A stretch of 40,710 nt of DNA, from NCBI RefSeq assembly GCF_029937575.1, contig NZ_JAPYPS010000031.1, positions 1-40,710 of the forward strand. Reading direction: 5' to 3'. Position numbers and translations under genes: made by a program. Under the pieces are notes generated by a model. The model searched no databases. It worked only from the letters and a program-made list of their open reading frames with translations, and was not told where the DNA came from. Shown one piece after another: positions 33,301-40,627 of this stretch (the stretch's first letter is position 1; each line of letters begins with the position of its first letter). The stretch is from Nocardioides sp. (GTDB lineage: Bacteria; Actinomycetota; Actinomycetes; Propionibacteriales; Nocardioidaceae).

Positions 33301-35246
33301 TGGAACAGGTCGCGCGCCTCTTCCGGGAGGCGACCGGGGTAGCGCAGGCCGAACTCGTAGACGTGGGAGGGACGCCCCAGCCCCGTCAGCGTGTAGGGAC
33401 GCTCGTCGACGACCTCGACGCCCATCGAGCTGAGCATCGGCAGGATCTGGGAGAGCGACAGCGGCTCGCCGATCCGGTACAGCTTGAGCCGGGCCTCGCC
33501 GAGGCCTGCGTCGACCTCCTGGTAGAGCGCGTGGTCCAGGCCCTCCTCGCCGATGATTCCCTCGAGCCGGCCGAGGTCGACCGAGGCGGTGCGCGGGGAG
33601 AAGTCCTCCTTGTAGGCCTCCGGGAACGAGTCGAGGTAGCGGCGGCCCAGGATCGCGCCGACCTCCTCGCCGTACTCGGCGATGACGGCGGAGGTGAAGT
33701 CGTCGCGCCACGACCGGGACGCATCGGTGAGACGGCGCTCGAGGTCGACGGTGTCGATCGCGTCCACCGAGGTGATCGTCGAGCCCTTCGGCAGGTGCGC
33801 CACGAAGTGCACCCGCGCAGTCGTCGACTCGTTGATCCGCACGTTGAACTCCACGGAGTCGGCGGCGAGGCGCTCGGTGAGGATCTCGACGAACCTCTCG
33901 CGCACGCTGGTGTTGTAGCGGTCGCGCGGCAGGTAGACGAGCACGGAGACGTAGCGGCCGTAGGTGTCGAGCCGCAGGAACATGCGTACGGCGCGCCGCT
34001 CGCGCGCCTGCATGGCCGCCTCGGCGAGTGGCGCGAGCTCCTCGACCGGCGTGTGGAAGAGGTCGTCGCGCGGATAGGTCTCGAGCGTGTCGAGCAGGGC
34101 CTTGCCGGCGTGGCTCTGCGGGTCGAACCCGCTGCGCGCGAGCACGGCCTGGGCCTTCTCGCGCACCAACGGGATCCGGGTGAGCGACTCGGTGTAGGCG
34201 GCGCTGGAGAAGAGGCCGAGGAAGCGGCGCTCACCGGTCACGTCGCCGGCGTCGTCGAACGTCTTGACCCCGACGTAGTCGAGGTACGCCGGACGGTGGA
34301 CCGTGGCCCGCGAGTTGGCCTTGGCCAGCACCAGCAGCGTGCGCTCGCGCGCCTTGACCTTGACCGGGTCGGGAAGGCGACCAAAGGACTCCGAGACGTG
34401 CCGGTCGGCGCGCAGGATGCCCAGGCCGCTTCCGGGGACCGCCCGCAGCACGTCCTCCTCGACGCCCTCCACGTCGGCCCGCTCGAGGGCGTACTCGCGG
34501 TAGCCCAGGAAGGTGAAGTGCCCGTCGGCCAGCCACTCCAGGAGGTCGGCCGACTGAGCCAACTCGTCGGCAGACAGGGAGGGTGGGTCCTGCCGGATGT
34601 CGGCCACGATCTCGCCGACGCGCTCGTGCATCTTCGACCAGTCCTCGACAGCCTCGCGCACGTCTCGCAGGACGCGCTGCACGTCCTCGACGATGCTCTC
34701 CTCGCCGAGGTCGTCGCCGATCCGCCCGATCTCGACGTGCATCCACGACTCCCGGACCGCGTCGTCGGCGGGCTCTCGGGAGCCGTCGGCGACGGGGGTC
34801 ACCGACTGGAGCTCGCCCGTGATGTCACGCACGACGTCGAAGTTGGGGTGCACGACGAGGTGGACGTCGCGCAGCTGCCGGGAGAGCTCCATGGTCAGGG
34901 AGTCGACGAGGAAGGGCATGTCGTCGACGACGACCTCGACCACGGAGTGGCCTCCGGCCGACCAGCCGTGCTCGCTCAGCGTCGGCGTGGACAGACGCAC
35001 CTGCGCCGTCCCCTGGGGCCGCGACCGCGCCACCTTGTAGTGGGAGGCCAACGCGCCGTACACGTCTGCGTCGGAGCGCTCGGTGAGGTCCTCCGGCGCG
35101 ACATGGCGGTAGTAGGCACGCAGCAGGTCGCCGACCGCGTCACGCGGGAGGCCGCCGCTGCCCCGACCCTGGCGCGCCAGGTCGATGGCCTTGGAGAGGA
35201 GCTCGGACTTGTCGGAATCGTGCGTCGTCGTTGACACGCTGTCCAC
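30357..35246 (-). CDS. gdh: NAD-specific glutamate dehydrogenase, 180-kDa class
   Basis: A 1629-residue cytoplasmic enzyme that oxidatively deaminates glutamate to 2-oxoglutarate. It is the large (L180) class found in actinobacteria and proteobacteria. The N-terminal ~700 residues are the class-specific regulatory region with ACT-like segments ([20 protein letters not shown]). The catalytic core includes [57 protein letters not shown] and GGIGTYVKA. The C-terminal helical region follows. GTG at 35246 and GTG at 35237 are both possible starts. The opposite strand has a 1606-codon open frame that is only a GC-driven shadow. It lies 21 bp from the dioxygenase stop. Confidence 0.97.
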   Translation of the reverse strand: [1629 protein letters not shown]

Positions 35247-35267
35247 GGTAGGACCCAGCGCCCACGC

Positions 35268-36089
35268 TCACAACCGGCTGCGGATCTCCCACAGCACCGG
35301 GTAGTACTGCAACGGCAACCGGCCGCGCAGGTAGGCCGATCCACTCGACCCTCCGGTGCCCGACTTGGCGCCGATCATCCGCTCGACCATCACCACGTGC
35401 CGCGCCCGCCAGCTCGCGGCCAGCTCGTCGTGCTGCAGCAGCGCCTCGGCCAGTGCCCAGACGGCGGCGTACGACGACCGGTCGTGCGCCGTGCGCCGGA
35501 CCGACGTCGCGACCTGCTCGTCGTCGTCAGCGGGCAGGTCGTGGGCTCGCAGCACGGCGAGGAAGGCGTCCCACAGAGTCGGCTCGTCGAGACGGCGTCG
35601 CAGCCGGTCCTGCTCGTCGTCGGTGAGTCCGCGGAACCGGTCGAGGTACGCCGGGTCCTTGGCGCCGCTGACGAACTCCAGCTCACGGAACTGCACGCTC
35701 TGGAAGCCGCTCGCCGGAGCCAGTCTCTGACGGAACTCGAGGAAGTCCTGCGGCGTCATCGTCTCCAGGACGTCGACCTGCTGCACCAGGGTGCGCTCGA
35801 TGACGTGCACCCGCTGGAGCAGGTGCTGGGCCCACCAGAGCCGCTCGCCGGTGCGATCGCCCAGCATCGCGTCACGCGCGGCCACGACCTCGTGCAGCAG
35901 CTGCTTGAACCACAGCTCGTAGACCTGGTGGATCGTGATGAACAGCAGCTCGTCGTGGGCCGGCGGGTCGGACTCGAGGTGTTGGGAGTCGAGCAGCTGG
36001 GGCAGGCGCAGGTAGCTGCCGTAGGTCAGCTGGGCTCCCTGCTCACCGAAGGAGACGAACGACTCGGGGGACTCGGGGTTCTGGGCCAT
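35268..36089 (-). CDS. kynA: Tryptophan 2,3-dioxygenase
   Basis: A 273-residue heme enzyme that opens the indole ring of L-tryptophan to N-formylkynurenine. Seen: LTYGSYLRLPQLLDSQ, the active-site ELLFITIHQVYELWFKQLLH with H54, PASGFQSVQFRELE, and the proximal heme His H231 in RARHVVMVERMIG, followed by the substrate-loop GAKSGTGGSSGSAYL. Length is normal. Kynureninase and formamidase genes are not adjacent. The start is the ATG at 36089; the open frame further upstream is a shadow of the divergent lipoprotein. The leader contains a terminator-like hairpin. Confidence 0.96.
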   Translation of the reverse strand: MAQNPESPESFVSFGEQGAQLTYGSYLRLPQLLDSQHLESDPPAHDELLFITIHQVYELWFKQLLHEVVAARDAMLGDRTGERLWWAQHLLQRVHVIERTLVQQVDVLETMTPQDFLEFRQRLAPASGFQSVQFRELEFVSGAKDPAYLDRFRGLTDDEQDRLRRRLDEPTLWDAFLAVLRAHDLPADDDEQVATSVRRTAHDRSSYAAVWALAEALLQHDELAASWRARHVVMVERMIGAKSGTGGSSGSAYLRGRLPLQYYPVLWEIRSRL

Positions 36090-36150
36090 TGCGGCACTCA
36101 ACCAGACCGGGGCGCGGGAGTCTCGCGCGGCGGCGCCGGTGACGATCGCG

Positions 36151-36178
36151 CAAAAACCGCCTCGGGCCGCGGGGCGGT
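36151..36178 (-). terminator. Terminator-like hairpin in the tryptophan dioxygenase leader
   Basis: On the minus strand the order is an 8-bp stem (36178-36171 with 36163-36156, one G-U), a 7-nt loop, then TTTTT at 36155-36151. It is a compact intrinsic-terminator shape 62 nt before the dioxygenase ATG, so it could attenuate that gene. It could also stop antisense transcripts from the divergent lipoprotein promoter. No leader peptide with Trp codons was found. Confidence 0.5.
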
Positions 36179-36194
36179 GTGGCACCCTCCTGGC

Positions 36195-37118
36195 GTGACT
36201 CGGCACCGAATCCGCCTGGCCCTGAGCTTCGCGACCCCCCTCGTCGTCCTCTCGCTGGCAGCCTGCACGGCCCCGGATCCCTCGGGTGCCGCCTCCGACG
36301 CGGACGTCTCCTCGGAGTCCCCCTCCGAGACCGCCGCCCCGACTCCGACACCTGCAGAGCCGAGCACCGGGTCGGCCGCTCTGACCAAGCCGGAGGCGCG
36401 ACGTCTCGCCCCCTCTCTCGTCGAGGCCAGGACCGGCAGCTTCCGCAGCGTGACCCAGCTGTCGGGCGGGAGGATCGAGCGCACGGGTCAGTACGACCTC
36501 GAGCGGCTCGCGCACACGTTGCGCGCCGACTTCGAGATCGGCAACGAGGCCTTCGCCGTCGACGCGGTCATCGTCGGCAACGACTTCTACTTCAAGTTCA
36601 CCGAGGCCGGCGCGAAGGCAAGCCGCTGCTGGTCCGCCTTCAACTACGGCGACCTCGGCGATCAGATCGCGGACTCGGGCTTCCTCGTCCCCACCGAGGG
36701 CGCTCTTGGCATCCCTCCGGAGCTCGCGACGCTGGCCTTCGTCTCGGTCGACTCCGACGGGCAGGTCACCTCCGACCTCTACACGACGGCGTCCGTGATC
36801 GGCAGCCGCTTCGTGACCGCCCTGGCGATCGACCCGGACGCCGACAACCTCGCCCCCATCGACCTCACCGACAACGGCGACGGGTCGCTCTCGTGGTCCA
36901 CCAACCTGTCCGCCCTCCTGGACGCGGTCGTCGCGTCCGGCGCGGAGCCCGACCCCGCCATCGGGATGCTCTTCGATACCGAGTCCTCCATCGCCGCGGA
37001 GATCACAGGCGTCGGCGGTTCAGTGACCGTGCAAGGTCCTCCGGACCGTCTGGTCGTGCGACCGACCGGCAACGACGCAGCCGACCAACGTGCCTTCGAG
37101 CAGTGCAACCGTGCGTGA
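36195..37118 (+). CDS. Lipoprotein, LppX/LprG-like fold (copy 1)
   Basis: A 307-residue lipoprotein: signal peptide with lipobox LAAC (lipid Cys 24), then about 40 residues of Ser/Pro/Thr-rich linker, then a folded domain. The domain shows RIERTGQYDLERLAHTLRAD, FAVDAVIVGNDFYFKFTE and a CWSAF motif, an alternating beta pattern like the half-barrel lipid carriers of the LppX/LprAFG family. A C-terminal Cys (FEQCNRA) may pair with the CW Cys. The GTG at 36195 has no clear ribosome binding site and may be leaderless. The next gene is a paralogue that overlaps its 3' end by 8 bp. Family is inferred from pattern, not motif. Confidence 0.78.
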   Translation: MTRHRIRLALSFATPLVVLSLAACTAPDPSGAASDADVSSESPSETAAPTPTPAEPSTGSAALTKPEARRLAPSLVEARTGSFRSVTQLSGGRIERTGQYDLERLAHTLRADFEIGNEAFAVDAVIVGNDFYFKFTEAGAKASRCWSAFNYGDLGDQIADSGFLVPTEGALGIPPELATLAFVSVDSDGQVTSDLYTTASVIGSRFVTALAIDPDADNLAPIDLTDNGDGSLSWSTNLSALLDAVVASGAEPDPAIGMLFDTESSIAAEITGVGGSVTVQGPPDRLVVRPTGNDAADQRAFEQCNRA

Positions 37119-38058
37119 GCGACTCGCCGGCGCGGTGGGGCTCTGTTTCGCCTCAGCCCTGGCAGTGACGGGCTGCGCCTCGGGACAGGGAGGTCCCGCC
37201 GAGGCGCCCGTGCCGCTCGCGCAGGCGAGCAATCCCCCGTCCGGTGCTGCCGAAGAGGACCCAGATCCGCGATCCCCCTCCGCCCGATCCACAGACCAGA
37301 TGAGCGGCGCGGAGCTGCGTACCGCCCGTCGGGTCATGGAGGACGCCGGCGAGGGCTCCTTCAGCACGTCGTTCGAGGCTCCCGGCGTCTACGTGCGTAT
37401 CCGGGGCACCTTCGACCTCCGTCAGCCGGGCTACAGGACTACGACCGAGGTCTTCACCGATTCCTTCGGCGACTACACCTTCAGGGCCGTGTCCATCGAC
37501 GACGTCACGTTCCTCAACTCGTCCCGGGCCACGCAAGCGTGCTGGGCCGCCTTCGAGGGCAACGAGCTGCAGGTCCTGCAGCAACCGGGCGCCCCGGCAG
37601 TTCCGACGGGACCCATCGCCTTCCACCCGTCTCTCCTCGTGCTGTTCGAGGCTCGCCGTGGGGTGCGCGGGTACGACGCCGACCTCGCCCTGGTCGGTTC
37701 GGTGCTCGGCGCGGGCATCGCCACGGCTCTGGGTATCGAGTCCGACCTGTCCACCAGAACTCCGGTCCAGCTCGAAGTGCTCGGCGACGGCGGCTATGCC
37801 TGGAGCGCCACGCTGCGCTCGATCGTCCGGTCCGCTCGCAGTGCTGGCTCGGATGTCCCCGACGAGACTGTCGCCGGACTGGCGGACAGCGAGATCAGCA
37901 CCACGCTGCGGCCCGCGCGCACGGGCTACCCCATCCACCCTCCACCGCCTCACATCGTCGTCGAGTACGACGCCGGCAACCCCGGACAGGCAGCGCGCGA
38001 CGTCGCCGAGTGCCTCGGTGAGCATTCTTCGGGCAGCGCGCTCGGGGCACCTGCATGA
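37111..38058 (+). CDS. Lipoprotein, paralogue of the preceding gene (copy 2)
   Basis: A 315-residue lipoprotein with lipobox VTGC (lipid Cys 22) and a Pro/Ala/Asp-rich linker. The domain parallels copy 1 piece by piece: ARRVMEDAGEGSFSTSF, RIRGTFDLRQPGYRTTTEVF, YTFRAVSIDDVTFLN, the CWAAF motif and a near-terminal Cys (DVAECLGEH). Identity is low, so the duplication is old. The start is the GTG at 37111, inside the end of copy 1. Its stop overlaps the ATG of the mini-lipoprotein (ATGA), so three lipoprotein genes are coupled. Confidence 0.78.
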   Translation: MRERLAGAVGLCFASALAVTGCASGQGGPAEAPVPLAQASNPPSGAAEEDPDPRSPSARSTDQMSGAELRTARRVMEDAGEGSFSTSFEAPGVYVRIRGTFDLRQPGYRTTTEVFTDSFGDYTFRAVSIDDVTFLNSSRATQACWAAFEGNELQVLQQPGAPAVPTGPIAFHPSLLVLFEARRGVRGYDADLALVGSVLGAGIATALGIESDLSTRTPVQLEVLGDGGYAWSATLRSIVRSARSAGSDVPDETVAGLADSEISTTLRPARTGYPIHPPPPHIVVEYDAGNPGQAARDVAECLGEHSSGSALGAPA

Positions 38059-38174
38059 ACGCGCCGTTGCCGGCACCCGCGAGGCGCAGCGCCTCCCTGT
38101 CGGTCCTGGCTGTCGCGATATCGCTGGTCGCGGCCTGCGGCAGCCCGTCCTTCACCGCCTGTGAGTACGGGTGA
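38055..38174 (+). CDS. 39-codon mini-lipoprotein or truncated third copy
   Basis: The frame encodes an N-terminus with two Arg, a hydrophobic stretch SVLAVAISLV and the lipobox VAAC (Cys 28), followed by only GSPSFTACEYG before TGA at 38172. After processing this would leave a 12-residue lipidated peptide with a second Cys. The ATGA overlap with copy 2 shows it is translated in series. It is either a real small lipopeptide or a third paralogue with most of its domain deleted: the end FTACEYG is reminiscent of FEQCNRA of copy 1. It is too short for common gene finders. Confidence 0.55.
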   Translation: MNAPLPAPARRSASLSVLAVAISLVAACGSPSFTACEYG

Positions 38175-38198
38175 GTCCCCGACCGGCATGATGGCGTC

Positions 38199-38681
38199 AT
38201 GAAGTTCCGACACGAGCTCACCTACGACTCCCCGCCCGACGAGGTCTTCGCGATGCTCGCCGACCCCGCCTTCCGCGAGAAGGTCGCCGCAGCGCAAGAG
38301 GTCGTCTCGGCCGACATCACGCTGACGCCCAACGGGGAGGGCTTCGACCTGCTCAGCGACCAGGTGCAGAACACCTCCGGACTGCCGGCGATCGCCAAGA
38401 AGATCGCCGGCGACACGACCCGGGCCGTGCTGACCGAGCACTGGGCCGACGCCAACGGCGGATCGCTCGAGATCGAGGCGCCGGGCAAGCCGACCTCGGC
38501 CAAGGGCACCATCGCCCTGCTCGAGTCGGGCGCGGGCACCAGCGAGATCGTCGAGCTGGAGATCAAGGTCAAGGTGCCGCTGATCGGCGGCAAGCTCGAG
38601 GCCCTCATGGCCGACACCATCAAATCCGGCATCGAGGTCGAGCAGACCGTCGGTGCCGCCTGGCTCGCAGGAGAACGCTGA
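38199..38681 (+). CDS. DUF2505-family SRPBCC-like protein (copy 1)
   Basis: A 160-residue protein of the actinobacterial DUF2505 family, in the START/SRPBCC-like fold that holds hydrophobic ligands. Seen: HELTYDSPPDEVFAMLADPA near the N-terminus, LPAIAKKIAGD in the middle and VPLIGGKLEALMADTIKSGI at the end. It is followed directly by a paralogue starting 2 bp after its stop, so the two probably act together or as a heterodimer. No ribosome binding site is obvious, and no enzyme activity is known for the family. Confidence 0.88.
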   Translation: MKFRHELTYDSPPDEVFAMLADPAFREKVAAAQEVVSADITLTPNGEGFDLLSDQVQNTSGLPAIAKKIAGDTTRAVLTEHWADANGGSLEIEAPGKPTSAKGTIALLESGAGTSEIVELEIKVKVPLIGGKLEALMADTIKSGIEVEQTVGAAWLAGER

Positions 38682-38682
38682 C

Positions 38683-39165
38683 ATGTCCAAGACCATCACC
38701 CACGAGCTCACCTACGACGCTCCCGTCGAGGCCGTCACCGCGATGCTGGCCGACCCGGCCTTCCGCGAGGAGGTCTGCGCCTACCAGCGGTTCACCAAGT
38801 ACGACGTCACCATCGACGTCGAGGGCGAGACCAAGAAGGTGAAGATCGACCAGTGGCAGCCGACCCAGGGCATGCCGTCCTTCGCCAAGAAGATCGTCGG
38901 CGAGGAGACCAACATCGTCCAGGAGGAGACCTGGACCAGCCCGACCCGCGGCGACATCACCGTGACCATCCCCGGCAAGCCGGGTCAGATGTCCGGCACC
39001 GCCTCGATCGCCGAGTCCGGCGTCGGCACCGTCGAGACCGTCTCGCTGACGGTCAAGGTCAACATCCCGCTCGTCGGCGGCAAGCTCGAGGGCTTGATCG
39101 CCGACCTCCTGCTCAAGGCCCTCAAGGCCGAGAACAAGGTCGGGCGCGACTACCTGTCGCGCTGA
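38683..39165 (+). CDS. DUF2505-family SRPBCC-like protein (copy 2)
   Basis: A 160-residue paralogue of the previous gene and exactly as long: HELTYDAPVEAVTAMLADPA, MPSFAKKIVGEETNIV, PGKPGQMSGTASIAESGVGT and IPLVGGKLEGLIADLLLKAL align without gaps. AGGAGAA lies 7 nt before the ATG at 38683, far stronger than for copy 1, so copy 2 may be made in excess. Its 3' end overlaps the convergent small membrane-protein gene by 16 bp. Confidence 0.88.
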   Translation: MSKTITHELTYDAPVEAVTAMLADPAFREEVCAYQRFTKYDVTIDVEGETKKVKIDQWQPTQGMPSFAKKIVGEETNIVQEETWTSPTRGDITVTIPGKPGQMSGTASIAESGVGTVETVSLTVKVNIPLVGGKLEGLIADLLLKALKAENKVGRDYLSR

Positions 39166-39341
39166 TCGGGGACCTCGTCGGACGCCCGGGCCTCGTCCCG
39201 GGCGTCCTGGGCGTCCTCGGCGCGGCGCCGCAGCACGATCACGATCCCCAGCACCACGAACGGCCCGAAGGCCAGCAGCAGGGTGAGCGCCTGCTCGACG
39301 GGGTGGAGGGCTCCGAGGTGGAGCGGCAGGACGTCGGGCAT
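39150..39341 (-). CDS. Small single-span membrane protein
   Basis: A 63-residue protein with a short outer N-terminus (MPDVLPLHLGALHPVEQ), one membrane span ALTLLLAFGPFVVLGIVIVL, then a positively charged stop-transfer RRRAEDAQDARDEARASDE tail in the cytoplasm. I do not recognise a family. Support is the clean span, charge asymmetry and the lack of another coding frame in this gap. It is divergent from the reductase gene (84-bp gap) and convergent with the DUF2505 pair. Confidence 0.68.
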   Translation of the reverse strand: MPDVLPLHLGALHPVEQALTLLLAFGPFVVLGIVIVLRRRAEDAQDARDEARASDEVPDQRDR

Positions 39342-39424
39342 TCCCTCATCATGCCGCAGCGCCTGGTGAGGCTCCTCACCGCGGGAGGCGGAAGAGGCGC
39401 CTGCGTGACGAGGTTGAGACCTAC

Positions 39425-40495
39425 ATGCCTGACCTCTTCGAGCCTCTGACCGTGAAGTCCTGGACCCTCGCCAACCGCCTGGTGATGGCCCCGCTGACCC
39501 GCAACCGCGCCGAGGGCACCGTCCCCGGCGACCTGCAGGTCGAGTACTACGCCCAGCGCGCCGGCGCCGGACTGATCATCACCGAAGGATCCCAGCCCAG
39601 CGCCCGCGGCCAGGGCTACCTCAACACTCCCGGCTTCCACTCCCCCGAGCAGATCGCGGGGTGGCGTCGCGTCGCTGACGCGGTGCACGCCAGGCACGGC
39701 CTGATCGTCGCCCAGCTGATGCACGCCGGTCGCATCTCCCACCCCGACAACACCGGCGGGCAGGAGATCGTGGCCCCGAGCGCGATCGCGGCGCCCAACG
39801 AGATGATCACCGCGGCCGGGCCGCAGCCGCATCCGGTCCCGCGCGCACTGAGCACCGACGAAGTCCCCGACGCCGTCCAGGAGTACGTCACCGCGGCACG
39901 CAACGCGATCGAGGCCGGCCTCGACGGGGTGGAGATCCACGCCGCCAACGGCTATCTCATCCACCAGTTCCTCGCCCCGGGCAGCAACCAGCGCGAGGAC
40001 GAGTACGGCGGCAGCCCGGCCAACCGCGCCCGCTTCGCCGTCGAGGTCACCCGTGCCGTGGTCGACGCGGTCGGCGCCGACAAGGTCGGCATCCGGATCT
40101 CGCCGGCGCACAACATCCAGGGCGCCACGGAGGACGACCCGGCCGACGTCGAGGCGACGTACACCGGGCTGGTCCAGGAGATCGCTCCCCTCGGCCTGGC
40201 CTACCTGTCGATCCTCGCCGACCCGCGGCTGGACCTGGTCCAGGCGCTGCGCAAGGAGTTCGGTGGTGTCGTGATCGTCAACGACGGCTTCGGGTCCGTG
40301 ACGACGCGGGAGTCAGCCCAGGAGATCCTGGACAAGGACCTCGGGGACGCCGTGGCCGTCGGCCGGCTCTACCTGGCCAACCCCGACCTCGAGCAGCGCT
40401 GGGCCACCGGCGCCGACCTCAACGAGCCGAACCCGGACACGTTCTACGGCGGCGGGGCCGAGGGGTACACCGACTACCCGGCGCTGGGCGACTGA
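39425..40495 (+). CDS. Old-yellow-enzyme-family alkene reductase
   Basis: A 356-residue FMN-dependent ene-reductase of the NemA/OYE class that reduces activated C=C bonds or nitro compounds with NADPH. Seen: MAPLTRNRAEGTVPGDL near residue 21, LIVAQLMHAGRISHP, the substrate-binding HAANGYLIHQFLAPGSNQR, and the C-terminal FMN-phosphate site VIVNDGFGS plus DAVAVGRLYLANPDL. Length is normal. The ATG at 39425 is taken; no second in-frame start improves it. It is the last gene of the window. Confidence 0.95.
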   Translation: MPDLFEPLTVKSWTLANRLVMAPLTRNRAEGTVPGDLQVEYYAQRAGAGLIITEGSQPSARGQGYLNTPGFHSPEQIAGWRRVADAVHARHGLIVAQLMHAGRISHPDNTGGQEIVAPSAIAAPNEMITAAGPQPHPVPRALSTDEVPDAVQEYVTAARNAIEAGLDGVEIHAANGYLIHQFLAPGSNQREDEYGGSPANRARFAVEVTRAVVDAVGADKVGIRISPAHNIQGATEDDPADVEATYTGLVQEIAPLGLAYLSILADPRLDLVQALRKEFGGVVIVNDGFGSVTTRESAQEILDKDLGDAVAVGRLYLANPDLEQRWATGADLNEPNPDTFYGGGAEGYTDYPALGD

Positions 40496-40502
40496 CGCAG
40501 GC

Positions 40503-40627
40503 TTCTTCGGGGCCGCGGCGCCCGCGCGCGTCGTTGACCGGCGTTCTTCGTGGGTGTGGCGTCCGCGCCCTTCGGTGCTGCCCCGTTCCTCGGGTTGGTG
40601 TGGCGCCCGCGCGCGTAGTCGACCGGG
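40503..40627. repeat. Three imperfect ~42-bp tandem repeats
   Basis: After the reductase stop the DNA falls into three units of 41, 42 and 42 bp (40503, 40544 and 40586), each opening TTCTTCG or TTCCTCG and containing a GGCGCCC/GGCGTCC core. Units 1 and 3 share GGCGCCCGCGCGCGT and G-T-T/C-GACCGG at the same offset. The 3' part of the window (to 40710) has a weaker GGCGCCCGC copy. No open frame is convincing here. Confidence 0.6.

Noticed and set aside
30414..35234. A 1606-codon open frame antisense to the glutamate dehydrogenase.
   Set aside because: It is a mirror of third-position GC in the real gene; the translation is dominated by V, H, R, D, G and Q with no domain sense.
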